Source: AC-32 sp963717475
GTDB taxonomy: Bacteria; Actinomycetota; Thermoleophilia; Gaiellales; Gaiellaceae
Reading direction: 5' to 3'
Length of the DNA: 64,000 nucleotides
Assembly: GCA_963717475.1 (NCBI GenBank)
Contig: OY970337.1
Location: 806,001-870,000, forward strand
Within the stretch, counting starts at the first letter, position 1. Every line of letters begins with the position of its first letter. This document shows positions 8,875 to 17,030 of the stretch, piece by piece. Below the pieces are notes generated by a model. It was not told the origin of the DNA, made no database searches, and saw only the letters and a program-made list of their open reading frames with translations. The position numbers and the translations under genes were made by a program.

Positions 8875-9267
8875 ATGACCCGCCACCGTCACGCGCGATC
8901 CCGCAGCCGGCGCCTCGTCCGGCCCGGTCACTGGCACGTCCATGCGCGCGTTGAGCGCTTCGTCGAGCCGTCGCTGTTGCTGCTCCTGCGCGAAGGGCCG
9001 CTGCACGGATACGAGCTGCTCGAGCGGATCCCGGAGCTCGGCGTGGAGGGGCGCGTCGACATCGGCAACCTCTACCGGCTCCTGCGGGCGCTCGAGGAGG
9101 AGGGTCTCGTCACCTCCGAGTGGAGCGCCGATCTCCCGGGGCCGGCCAAGCGCACGTACGAGCTGACCGCCGAGGGGCGCCGGCTGCTCGATCGCTGGGC
9201 GGAGGCGCTGCAGCGGGCCGAAGAGACCATCGCGAGCTTCTTGAAGCGGTACGAGGAAGGGAGGTGA
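8875..9267 (+). CDS. PadR-family transcriptional regulator
   Basis: A 130-residue winged-helix regulator. The PadR domain is clear: LLLLREGPLHGYELLERI (helix 1-2), VDIGNLYRLLRALEEEGLV (recognition helix region) and a wing with KRTYELTAEGRRLL, followed by a C-terminal dimerisation helix. A basic Arg/His-rich N-terminal extension of about 25 residues precedes the domain. It is directly followed, 2 nt after the stop, by a small coiled-coil protein, a common pairing. It is probably autoregulated at the palindrome upstream and transcribed as a leaderless message. Confidence 0.92.
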   Translation: MTRHRHARSRSRRLVRPGHWHVHARVERFVEPSLLLLLREGPLHGYELLERIPELGVEGRVDIGNLYRLLRALEEEGLVTSEWSADLPGPAKRTYELTAEGRRLLDRWAEALQRAEETIASFLKRYEEGR

Positions 9268-9269
9268 AC

Positions 9270-9452
9270 ATGTGCGGACGTAGACACCACCGTCACGGCC
9301 TCGGCCGGCGCGGACGCCGCTTCCCGAACCGGGAGGAATGGATCCGTCGGCTCGAAGAGCGCCAGCGCGATCTCGAACAGGAGATTGCCGACCTGGCCGA
9401 CGTGATCGAGCACCTGAAGGACGGCGAAGCGCAGCCGGCCGGAACGGTCTAG
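9270..9452 (+). CDS. Small coiled-coil protein (DUF5320-like) paired with PadR
   Basis: A 60-residue protein starting MCGRRHHRHG. The N terminus is rich in Arg, His and Gly with one Cys and may bind metal or nucleic acid. It is followed by an amphipathic helix (REEWIRRLEERQRDLEQEI) of coiled-coil character. Small proteins of this layout commonly follow PadR genes. The ATG at 9270 has a strong AAGGGAGGTGA ribosome site overlapping the end of padR. The function is unknown. Confidence 0.75.
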   Translation: MCGRRHHRHGLGRRGRRFPNREEWIRRLEERQRDLEQEIADLADVIEHLKDGEAQPAGTV

Positions 9453-9462
9453 AGGCTTTTGC

Positions 9463-9482
9463 GGCCCCGCTTCGGCGGGGCC
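9463..9482 (+). terminator. Hairpin after the padR operon (UUCG tetraloop)
   Basis: GGCCCCGC, loop TTCG, GCGGGGCC forms a perfect 8-bp stem capped by the very stable UUCG tetraloop. No T-run follows, so it may be an intrinsic terminator of the T-less type found in GC-rich bacteria, or a 3'-end stabiliser. Confidence 0.6.
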
Positions 9483-9502
9483 GATAGCCCAAGCTCCCCT
9501 GC

Positions 9503-9561
9503 TATCCTGGTCACACCACATTTCACCGATTGGCGAAATGGGCGCGAGGCGCCCATTTTTT
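9503..9561 (+). promoter_or_regulatory. rimP-nusA operon leader with intrinsic terminator/attenuator
   Basis: An extended -10-like TGCTATCCT (hexamer 9503-9508) is followed within about 30 nt by a canonical intrinsic terminator. The terminator is ATGGGCGC (9538-9545), loop GAG, GCGCCCAT (9549-9556), then a T-run to 9561. The stem can be extended by two A-T pairs. An alternative weaker hairpin (9520-9539) shares the 5' edge of the terminator stem. Placed just before rimP, this looks like an attenuator. In E. coli the equivalent operon is autoregulated by NusA through leader terminators. Confidence 0.6.
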
Positions 9562-9575
9562 GTGAGGGCAGCGAA

Positions 9576-10010
9576 TTGGCGAACGTCTACGACAAGGAGA
9601 GAACGCTGGAGCGCGAGATCAGCAGCAAGGTCGCGGAGGCCCTGCCGGGCGTCGAGGTGCTCGCGGTCGAGCTCACTGGCCCCGAGCGCTTCACGGTCTA
9701 CGTCGACCGCGACGGGGGCGTCGACCACGCGCTCTGCCAGCAGGTCACGCACGTCCTCTGGGATTACCTGCGCACCTACTCCGTGGCCGTCTCGTCGCCC
9801 GGCCTCGAGCGGCCGCTGCGCAAGCCGGAGCACTTCCGCGAGGTCGTCGGGCGCCGCGTCAAGCTGAAGACTTCCGAGCGCTCGAAGCTGCGCGGCGAGG
9901 TGCGCCGCGCCGGCGACGACGCCGTAACGGTGGCCGCAGACGGTGGAGAGATCGAAGTCCCGTACGCGCAGATCGTGCGGGGGAACCTGATCTACGAGAG
10001 GGAGCAATGA
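9576..10010 (+). CDS. rimP: Ribosome maturation factor RimP
   Basis: A 144-residue protein needed for 30S subunit assembly. It has the N-terminal alpha/beta RimP domain and a C-terminal Sm-like barrel, with the conserved SSPGLERPL motif (about residues 69-77) and the VG-R-R-V-K-L segment. I place the start at TTG 9576, preceded by GAGGG. This gives normal family length and lies downstream of the leader terminator. An earlier in-frame start would run through that hairpin and add 39 residues unlike the family. It overlaps nusA by 4 nt (ATGA). Confidence 0.93.
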   Translation: MANVYDKERTLEREISSKVAEALPGVEVLAVELTGPERFTVYVDRDGGVDHALCQQVTHVLWDYLRTYSVAVSSPGLERPLRKPEHFREVVGRRVKLKTSERSKLRGEVRRAGDDAVTVAADGGEIEVPYAQIVRGNLIYEREQ

Positions 10011-11596
10011 GCCGAGAGATCATCGAGCTCGTCCATGAGCTCGAGCGAGACCGTGGAATCGAGGGCGACACGCTGATCAGAGCGCTCGAGGACGCGCTGC
10101 TCGCCGCCTACAAGAAGACCCCCGGGTCGTCCCGCCACGCCGTGGTCGAGCTCGACCGCCAGGAGGGCGACTTCCGCGTGTTCTCGATCGAGCTTCCGGC
10201 CGACGTCGAGGAGCAGCTGATCGAGGAAGCCCGCGAGCGCGTCCTGACCGAGCTCGAGCTGGCCGAGCAGGAGAACGGCGAGCGCTCCCACGTTCTCGTC
10301 ACGGACGAGGACCTCGAGATCGACTGGTCCGGAGTCCCCGAGGAGCAGGTCAAGCGCGCCGACGTTACTCCCGAGAACTTCGGCCGCATCGCAGCGCAGA
10401 CCGCGAAGCAGGTGATCACGCAGCGGATCCGCGAGGCCGAGCGCCAGATCATGTACGACGAGTACGTCGATCGCGTGACCGAGGTCGTGACGGGAATCGT
10501 CCAGCAGGCGGGCGACCGCAACAACGTCCTCGTCGACCTCGGCAAGGTCGAGGCGCTGCTCCCGCGCTCCGAGCAGGTCGACGGCGAGCGCTACGAGCAG
10601 GGCTCCCGGATCAAGGCGGTCATCACGGAGGTCCGGTCCGGCACGAAGGGCCCGCAGGTGATCCTCTCGCGCCGCGACTCGGAGCTCATCCGCACGCTCT
10701 TCGAGCTCGAGGTCCCGGAGATCGCGGACGGTCTCGTCGAGATCCGCGGCGTCGCTCGCGAGCCCGGCTATCGCTCGAAGATCGCAGTCGAGTCGCACGC
10801 GCAGGGCGTCGATCCGGTCGGCGCGTGCGTCGGCCCGCGCGGCTCGCGCGTGCGCATGGTCGTCTCCGAGCTACGCGGCGAGAAGATCGACATCATCCCG
10901 TGGAACCCGGAGCCGGCACGGTTCGTCGCCAAGGCCCTGTCGCCCGCCCGCGTGCGCGAGGTCTACCTCGACGACGAGGGTCGCGAGGCGACCGTCGTCG
11001 TGCCCGACGACCAGCTCGCGCTCGCGATCGGCAAGGAGGGCATGAACGCCCGCCTCGCCGCGCGCCTGACCGGCTGGAAGGTCGACATCAAGTCCGACAC
11101 CGAGTTCGCGACCGAGGAGGCGGAGGCCGCCTACGCCGGCGACGGCACGGAGGAGGAGTTCACCGGGCGCTGCGGCGCGATCCTCTCGACCGGCAAGCGC
11201 TGTCCGAATGCAGCGCTGCCCGGCTCGCGCTACTGCGGTGTCCCGGCCCACCAGGAGCTCGCGCTTAGGCCCGATGTCCAGGAGGACGAGGAGCCGATGG
11301 TCGAGGAATCCGAGCCCGAGCTGGAGGCCGCAGCCGACGACGCGCTGCCCGAGGCCGAGAGCATCGGGCCCGACAGCGTGGAGCCGGTGAGCGAAGAGGA
11401 AGAGCTTCAGAGCGAGGCTCCCGCGGATGTCGCGGCCGTCCACGGTCCAAGCGCCGAGGCGATCGCCGAGGCAGAGGGCGAGGTCGACCTGGATATCTCT
11501 CATCCCGAGACCGCGCCGCCCGAGGAACGCCCGGCCGGTATTCCGGTGGAGCCGCTCGGCGAGGTGGAGACGGAGGAGCCAGAGACTGCAGCGTGA
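10007..11596 (+). CDS. nusA: Transcription factor NusA with Cys-rich and acidic C-terminal extension
   Basis: A 529-residue NusA, which binds RNA polymerase and nascent RNA to modulate pausing, termination and antitermination. The N-terminal domain, S1 domain (VLVDLGKVEALLPRSEQ region) and two KH domains (VGPRGSRVRMV and IGKEGMNARLAARL) are all present to about residue 370. The C terminus is unusual. At about 386-415 a Cys/His cluster (RCGAILSTGKRC..ALPGSRYC..PAH) resembles a small zinc-binding motif, and about 115 Glu-rich residues follow. Second gene of the rimP operon. Confidence 0.95.
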   Translation: MSREIIELVHELERDRGIEGDTLIRALEDALLAAYKKTPGSSRHAVVELDRQEGDFRVFSIELPADVEEQLIEEARERVLTELELAEQENGERSHVLVTDEDLEIDWSGVPEEQVKRADVTPENFGRIAAQTAKQVITQRIREAERQIMYDEYVDRVTEVVTGIVQQAGDRNNVLVDLGKVEALLPRSEQVDGERYEQGSRIKAVITEVRSGTKGPQVILSRRDSELIRTLFELEVPEIADGLVEIRGVAREPGYRSKIAVESHAQGVDPVGACVGPRGSRVRMVVSELRGEKIDIIPWNPEPARFVAKALSPARVREVYLDDEGREATVVVPDDQLALAIGKEGMNARLAARLTGWKVDIKSDTEFATEEAEAAYAGDGTEEEFTGRCGAILSTGKRCPNAALPGSRYCGVPAHQELALRPDVQEDEEPMVEESEPELEAAADDALPEAESIGPDSVEPVSEEEELQSEAPADVAAVHGPSAEAIAEAEGEVDLDISHPETAPPEERPAGIPVEPLGEVETEEPETAA

Positions 11597-11841
11597 GCGC
11601 TCCCATCCGGACGTGTGCGGGCTGCGGGCGAAGGGCTCCGCAGGCCGAGCTGCTGCGGTTCGTGGCCCGGAACGGAGCACTCGAGCACTCGCAACGGGGC
11701 TCCGGCCGGGGCGTCTACACCTGCAGGCGGTTGGCCTGCTTCGAGCGGGCCGCCGACCGGCGCGCCTTCAACCGAATTCTGAAAACAACCGTCCGGGTCG
11801 ATCCCCAACTCGCCCGGCTCTACACTGACGCAAATGGCTGA
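11593..11841 (+). CDS. ylxR: YlxR (DUF448) RNA-binding/regulatory protein
   Basis: An 82-residue protein of the YlxR family, conserved between nusA and infB. It starts at GTG 11593 inside the nusA stop (GTGA). Family features are RTCAGCGRR, ELLRFV, the GRGVYTC turn and a final C-F-x-R-A helix. The basic face suggests nucleic-acid or RNase P RNA binding, as reported for relatives; the exact role here is inferred. Confidence 0.9.
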   Translation: MSAPIRTCAGCGRRAPQAELLRFVARNGALEHSQRGSGRGVYTCRRLACFERAADRRAFNRILKTTVRVDPQLARLYTDANG

Positions 11842-13807
11842 CCGTCCGAAGAGACCAAACCGACCGATCCGACCCCGCCAGGGGGCGCCGCCGGGCCGCC
11901 GCAAGCGCCGCGTCGTGATCGACACCGGTGCCGCGCGCCCGCGCCAGGACAGCCGCCAGGCCCGCGAGCGCGCCGCCGAGCAGCGGCCGAAGCAGCCGCG
12001 CGAGGTCGTGCAGCCGACCGGTCCCGTCACGGTCGAGTCCGGCATCACCGTCAAGGACCTCTCTCAGGCCCTCGGCAAGCCGATGGCCGAGATCATCAAG
12101 CTCCTGATGGTCCTCGGCGCCCCGAAGACGGCCACGCAGTCGCTTTCGGACGAGGAGCTCGAGCTGATCGGGACCGAGATCGGGCGCGAGATCACGATCA
12201 AGCACGCCGCCGACGAGGAGCTCGAGCCCGAGGTCTACGAGGACGACGAGGCCGACCTCGAGGCCCGCCCGCCGGTCGTCACGATCATGGGCCACGTCGA
12301 CCACGGCAAGACGACGCTGCTCGACGCGATCCGCAAGACCGCCGTCGTCGAGACCGAAGCCGGCGGGATCACGCAGCACATCGGCGCCTACCAGGTTCAG
12401 CACGACGGCCGGAAGCTGACCTTCCTCGACACGCCGGGCCACGAGGCGTTCACCGCGATGCGCGCCCGCGGCGCGAAGGTGACGGACATCGCAGTGCTCG
12501 TCGTGGCTGCGGACGACGGCGTCATGCCGCAGACGCGCGAGTCGATCTCGCACGCACGCGCGGCGGAAGTGCCGATCGTCGTCGCCGTCAACAAGATCGA
12601 CCTGCCCGACGCCAACCCCGACCGCGCGCGCAACGAGCTCGCGCAAGAGGATCTGCAGCCGGAGGAGTGGGGCGGGACGACGCAGTTCGCCGAGGTCTCC
12701 GCCAAGGAAGGCCGCGGGCTCGACGACCTGCTCGAGAAGGTGTTGCTGGTTGCCGACGCCGAGCTCGAGCTGACCGCCAATGCGAAGGTCGAGGCCTCCG
12801 GCCCGATCATCGAGTCGCGGCTCGACGTCGGGCGCGGCCCGGCCGCGACGATGCTGGTGCACCGCGGCACGCTCAAGGTCGGCGACGCGATCGTCGCCGG
12901 GGACGCCTGGGGCCGCGTGCGCGCCCTCTACGACTTCCACGGCGAGAAGCTGAAGGAGGCCCGGCCGGGCGATCCGGTCGAGATTCTCGGCTTCGACCAC
13001 CCGCCGCCCGCCGGCGAGGTCGCGCGAGTCGTCGAGAACGAGCGCGACGCGCGCGGCTACGCACAGGCGCGCGGCGAGCGGCTGCGCCGCGAGCAGCTCG
13101 CGCAGCGCCGGGTCGGGGTCTCGCTCGAGACGCTCTTCGAGGCGCTCCAGGAAGGCGCCGTCCAGGACCTGAACCTCGTGCTCAAGGGCGACGTCGTCGG
13201 CTCGGTGGAGGCCGCGATCTCCGAGCTCTCGAAGATCCAGCACCCGGAGGTCCGCGTCAACGTCATTCACCAGGGCGTCGGCGGGATCACCGAGAACGAC
13301 ATCATGCTCGCGTCCGCCTCGAACGCGATGGTCGTCGGCTTCAACGTGCGGCCGAACGCAGAGGCGCGGTCGCTCGCCGAGCGCGAGGGCGTCGAGATCC
13401 GCACCTATCGCGTCATCTACCAGCTGACGGAGGACATCGAGCAGGCGCTCGTCGGGATGCTGCGCCCGGTCACGATGGAGCACACGCTCGGCGAGGTCGA
13501 GGTGCGGCAGCTGTTCCGCGTCTCGCGGCTCGGCACGATCGCCGGCTCGTACGTGACGAGCGGAACGGTGCGGCGCGGGGCCAGCGTGCGAGTCGTCCGC
13601 GACGGGACCGTGATCTACGAGACGCGGATCTCTCAGCTCAAGCGCTTCAAGGAAGACGCCCGCGAGGTGGAGAGCGGCTTCGAGTGCGGCATCCTCCTGG
13701 AGGGCTTCAACGACGTGAAGGAAGGCGACGTGCTCGAGGTCTACGAGACGCGCGAGGTCGAGCGCACCGATCTCGAGACGCCTGCGTCGGCGGCCTCCCC
13801 GTCCTAG
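11834..13807 (+). CDS. infB: Translation initiation factor IF-2
   Basis: A 657-residue IF-2, the GTPase that delivers initiator tRNA to the 30S subunit. A short basic N terminus (about 60 residues, Arg/Pro-rich) is followed by the IF2_N domain (VKDLSQALGKPMAEIIKLL). The G domain has G1 GHVDHGKTT (about 153-161), the DTPGHEAF switch and NKID, and is followed by domains II to IV. The N-terminal region is much shorter than in many actinobacteria, where it can exceed 300 residues. It overlaps ylxR by 8 nt. Confidence 0.97.
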   Translation: MADRPKRPNRPIRPRQGAPPGRRKRRVVIDTGAARPRQDSRQARERAAEQRPKQPREVVQPTGPVTVESGITVKDLSQALGKPMAEIIKLLMVLGAPKTATQSLSDEELELIGTEIGREITIKHAADEELEPEVYEDDEADLEARPPVVTIMGHVDHGKTTLLDAIRKTAVVETEAGGITQHIGAYQVQHDGRKLTFLDTPGHEAFTAMRARGAKVTDIAVLVVAADDGVMPQTRESISHARAAEVPIVVAVNKIDLPDANPDRARNELAQEDLQPEEWGGTTQFAEVSAKEGRGLDDLLEKVLLVADAELELTANAKVEASGPIIESRLDVGRGPAATMLVHRGTLKVGDAIVAGDAWGRVRALYDFHGEKLKEARPGDPVEILGFDHPPPAGEVARVVENERDARGYAQARGERLRREQLAQRRVGVSLETLFEALQEGAVQDLNLVLKGDVVGSVEAAISELSKIQHPEVRVNVIHQGVGGITENDIMLASASNAMVVGFNVRPNAEARSLAEREGVEIRTYRVIYQLTEDIEQALVGMLRPVTMEHTLGEVEVRQLFRVSRLGTIAGSYVTSGTVRRGASVRVVRDGTVIYETRISQLKRFKEDAREVESGFECGILLEGFNDVKEGDVLEVYETREVERTDLETPASAASPS

Positions 13808-14107
13808 TTGGGCGCGGGCTACGTCGGCATCCTCTCGGCCGAGCTGCACTTCCCCGAGAACGGCTCGCTCAAGGGAAAGCGCAAGGAGCTGCTCTCCGTG
13901 AAGGCGCAGCTGCAGCGGCGCTTCGGCGCGTCGGTCGCCGAGGTCGACCACCACGAGCTCTGGCAGCGTGCGCGGCTCACCCTCGCCTGCGTCGCGCGGG
14001 GGCACCGGGAGCTCGACGAGCTGCTGGACGGGGCCGAGCGATTTCTCGCCGGCCAGGCCTTCGAGCTCGTGCGCGTGGAGCGAGACGTCGTCACTTTCGA
14101 CGACTGA
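13808..14107 (+). CDS. ylxP: YlxP (DUF503) family protein
   Basis: A 99-residue DUF503 protein directly abutting the infB stop, with a TTG start at 13808. It shows the family core SLKGKRKELLSVKAQLQRRF and VAEVDHHELWQRA. These small alpha/beta proteins lie between infB and rbfA in many Firmicutes and Actinobacteria and are thought to help ribosome assembly, but no precise role is assigned. Confidence 0.88.
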   Translation: MGAGYVGILSAELHFPENGSLKGKRKELLSVKAQLQRRFGASVAEVDHHELWQRARLTLACVARGHRELDELLDGAERFLAGQAFELVRVERDVVTFDD

Positions 14108-14123
14108 ACGCTTCAATACATGC

Positions 14124-14468
14124 ATGAGCGACCGCATGCGCCGTGTGAACGAGGCCGTCCGGGAGGTGATCTCCGAGGCGGTGGGCGAGTTGAAGGATCC
14201 GCGCGTCGGCTTCGTGACCGTGACCGGAGTCGAGACCTCGACCGACCTGCGCCACGCAACGGTCTTCGTGAGCGTGCTCGGGACGGAGCGCAAGCGCGAA
14301 CGCACGCTGGCCGGGCTCACCGCGGCGCACGGGCTCCTGCAGGCCCGCGTCGCGCGCGAGCTCAGGATGAAGCGGACTCCCCAGCTGACGTTCGAGTACG
14401 ATCCGACGGTCGAGCGCGGGGTCCGGATGACCCAACTGATCGATGAGCTCGCGCCCACAGATGAGTGA
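14124..14468 (+). CDS. rbfA: Ribosome-binding factor A
   Basis: A 114-residue KH-like protein that matures the 17S precursor to 16S rRNA in the 30S subunit. It begins MSDRMRRVNEAVREVISEAV, the typical RbfA N terminus, and includes DPRVGFVTVTGVETSTDLRH and the RMKRTPQLTFEYD strand. The ATG at 14124 gives standard family length. It overlaps the following DHH gene by 8 nt. Confidence 0.95.
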   Translation: MSDRMRRVNEAVREVISEAVGELKDPRVGFVTVTGVETSTDLRHATVFVSVLGTERKRERTLAGLTAAHGLLQARVARELRMKRTPQLTFEYDPTVERGVRMTQLIDELAPTDE

Positions 14469-15455
14469 CGACCTGCAGGCGGTCGCGGACATGCTCCGCT
14501 CCCACGAGCGCTTCCTGCTCGTGACCCACGAGAACCCGGACGGCGACGCGCTCGGCTCGCTGCTCGCGGCGAAGCTCGGGCTCGACTCGCTCGGCAAGGA
14601 CGCGCAGATGTACCTCTACGGCGACGCGCCGCTGCCCGACCGAGTACTCCTTCCTGGACCTCGACGGGCTCTTGCGCGGCGCGCCACCGGAGCTGGTCGA
14701 CGATCGGGTGCTCGTGGCGCTCGACTGCGCCAACGAGTCACGAATGGGGCCGGACCTGGCGTTGGTCGAGCGCGCGCCGCTCACGATCGACATCGACCAC
14801 CACCACGACAACACCCGCTTCGGCGACGTCAATCTGATCGTCGCGGACGCCTCGTCGACCGGCGAGGTGCTGCGAGATGTGCTGCACGAGCTCGAGGTCG
14901 AGTTGACCACGCGAGATCGCGGAGGCGCTCTACACCGCGGTCCTGACGGACACCGGGCGCTTCCAGTACACGAATACGACTCCGAAAGCCCTCCGGCTGG
15001 CGGCCGAGCTGATCGAGGCCGGCGTCGACTTCCACCGGATCTTCCAGGCCCTGTACGAGTCGGTCGACTTCATCAAGTTCAAGCTGATCGGCAAGGCGGC
15101 CGAGCGGGCGCAGGTGCTCGAGGGCGGCAGGCTCGTGATCTCGTACCTGCAGTGGAGCGACTTCATCGAACTCGGCGCGGCGGAGGCGTACGCCGAGGGC
15201 GTGATCGACCGACTGCGTGCGATCGACGGGGCCCAGGTGGTCGCACTAATCCGCGAGCTCCCGCGCAGCGACGGCGCGCCCGCACGCAAGGTGAGCCTGC
15301 GCGCGTCGGTCGACGAGATCGACGTCTCCGCGATCGCGCGGCTCTCCGGCGGGGGCGGCCACCGCCAGGCCGCAGGGTTCTCGAGCGACCGGTCGATCGA
15401 GGAGATCACGCAGTTCATCCACGACGAGTTCGCGCGTGCCACCGCGGGCGCTTAG
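14461..15455 (+). pseudogene. nrnA: NrnA-type DHH phosphoesterase, interrupted by two 1-nt insertions
   Basis: Together three successive frames encode a normal-length DHH/DHHA1 protein (about 330 residues). This bifunctional nano-RNase and pAp phosphatase degrades 2-5 nt RNAs and 3'-phosphoadenosine 5'-phosphate. Frame 1 carries the metal-binding THENPDGDALGS. After an extra base at about 14641 (LPD then EYSFLDLDG) frame 2 carries DCANESR and the DHH motif. After an extra base at about 14912 frame 3 carries LTDTGRFQYTN and the substrate-binding GGGGHRQAAG. Removing one C at each site restores a continuous protein. This is either sequence error or a recent pseudogene; the coding pattern is otherwise intact. 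Confidence 0.85.
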
Positions 15456-16119
15456 CCCGAGCGGCCTCTTCCTGGTCGACAAGCCGGAGGGCCCCTCGTC
15501 GTTCTCGATCGTCGCCGACGTGCGCCGGCGGACGGGCGCGCGGACGGGGCATGCCGGGACGCTCGACCCATTCGCTTCAGGGCTGCTGCTCGTGTTGTCC
15601 GGTGCGGCAACTAAGCTGGCTTCATGCTTCGTCGGGCTGGACAAGCGCTACGTGACGGACATCGACCTGCGCGCGCGGACGGCGACGGGCGATCGGGAAG
15701 GGTCCGTCGTCGACTCGCACGCGGCGCCGTCGCGCGCGGAGCTGGAGGACGAGCTCGCGACCCTCCGCGGTGAGATCGAGCTGCCGGTCCCGGCCGCCTC
15801 GGCGGTCAAGATCGGCGGCGAGCGTGCGTACCGGCTGCACCGCCGGGGCATCGCCGTGGAGATGCCCTTGAGGCGCTCGCGGGTCGACGCGCTCGACGTC
15901 ATCACCTATAGCGGCGGGGTGGCCCGGCTCGACCTGACGGTCAGCTCTGGCACCTACGTGCGGGCGATCGCCGATGCGCTGGGCGGACACTGCGCGACGC
16001 TCCGGCGGACCGAGGTGGGTCCGTTCCGGGTCGAAGACGCCGACCCGAGCAGGCTCATTCCGCCGAACGAGGCGCTCGCGCGGATCGGCGTCGGCGACGG
16101 CGAGGAGGCGGCGCGCTGA
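15436..16119 (+). CDS. truB: tRNA pseudouridine-55 synthase TruB
   Basis: A 227-residue pseudouridine synthase that converts U55 of the tRNA T-loop. It has KPEGPSSF, the catalytic-Asp motif GHAGTLDPFASGLLL (Asp at about residue 44), and the SGTYVRAIADALG motif. It starts at GTG 15436, overlapping the nrnA end by 20 nt, and is slightly short because the C-terminal PUA-like extension is reduced. It is followed by ribF, as in many bacteria. Confidence 0.94.
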   Translation: MPPRALSPSGLFLVDKPEGPSSFSIVADVRRRTGARTGHAGTLDPFASGLLLVLSGAATKLASCFVGLDKRYVTDIDLRARTATGDREGSVVDSHAAPSRAELEDELATLRGEIELPVPAASAVKIGGERAYRLHRRGIAVEMPLRRSRVDALDVITYSGGVARLDLTVSSGTYVRAIADALGGHCATLRRTEVGPFRVEDADPSRLIPPNEALARIGVGDGEEAAR

Positions 16120-16982
16120 CGGTCGCGCACAGCGTCGCCGAGCTCGAGAACCGGCCGCGCGAGGTCGCCATCGGCACGTTCGACGGCGTCCACCTGGGCC
16201 ATCAGCGCGTGCTGGAGGCGGCCCGTGGGAGCGGCCGAACGCCGACGGCCGTCACGTTCGACCCGCATCCGCGGATCGCCTTCGGGTACGAGGTCCGGCT
16301 CCTGACGACTCTCGAGCGCAGGGTGGAGCTGATCGGCGAATCCGGCATCGAGGACGTCCTGGTCGTCGAGTTCGGCCTCGAGCTCTCGCGGCTGGGTCCC
16401 GAGGAGTTCGCGGATGCCGTCCTGCGGCCGATCGGAACCGAGGTCGTGGTCGCCGGTGCCGACTTCCGCTTCGGCCGGGGCCGGAGCGGCGACCTTGCGC
16501 TTCTCGAGGAGCTCGGCTTCGAGACGCGCGTCGTCCCGCTCGCCGAAGGCGTGTCGTCGAGCACGATCCGCGATCTCCTCGGCGCCGGAGAGGTCGAGCG
16601 CGCAGCAAAGCTTCTGGGGCGGCCCACCGAGATCGAAGGGACGGTCGTGACCGGCGACGCACGCGGCGGGACGCTCGGCTTTCCGACCGCGAACCTGCGG
16701 GTCGAGCGTGATCTGCTCGTCCCTGCGTTCGGAATCTACGCAGGCTCCGCCGAGGGCCATCGCGCCGCGATCTCGATCGGAACCAATCCGCACTACGGTG
16801 GCCAGGAGCGGCGCGTCGAGGCGCACCTGCTCGACTTCGAGGGCGACCTCTATGGCCGACGGCTGGTGCTCCAGCTCTGGCGCCGCCTACGTGAGGAGCA
16901 GGCCTTCGAGGACGAGGAGGCGCTGGTCGAGCAGATCGCCCGGGACGTCGAGGAGACTCGCCGCGCGGAACCGCCCGTCTGA
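16116..16982 (+). CDS. ribF: Bifunctional riboflavin kinase/FAD synthetase RibF, probable CTG start
   Basis: A protein of about 288 residues that phosphorylates riboflavin to FMN and adenylates FMN to FAD. The FAD synthetase nucleotide motif GTFDGVHLGHQ lies upstream of the first in-frame ATG/GTG/TTG near 16209, so the start must be further upstream. CTG at 16116 fits: it overlaps the truB stop (CTGA) and has GGAGG 5-9 nt before it. Other motifs are TFDPHPR, GADFRFGRGRSGD, and the kinase GFPTANL with GTNPHYGG. The unusual start codon is inferred from frame and motif position. Confidence 0.92.
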   Translation: MTVAHSVAELENRPREVAIGTFDGVHLGHQRVLEAARGSGRTPTAVTFDPHPRIAFGYEVRLLTTLERRVELIGESGIEDVLVVEFGLELSRLGPEEFADAVLRPIGTEVVVAGADFRFGRGRSGDLALLEELGFETRVVPLAEGVSSSTIRDLLGAGEVERAAKLLGRPTEIEGTVVTGDARGGTLGFPTANLRVERDLLVPAFGIYAGSAEGHRAAISIGTNPHYGGQERRVEAHLLDFEGDLYGRRLVLQLWRRLREEQAFEDEEALVEQIARDVEETRRAEPPV

Positions 16983-17030
16983 CCTCGTGCGCGGGTCGCA
17001 AGTTTTCGCAAATTGCGGAGTCTTGTGGGC

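Noticed and set aside
14630..14920. Programmed +1 frameshifting in nrnA
   Set aside because: Neither site has a known slippery codon or a rare/stop codon in the A site, and two shifts in one gene would be needed. Insertion or sequence error is simpler, although not proven.
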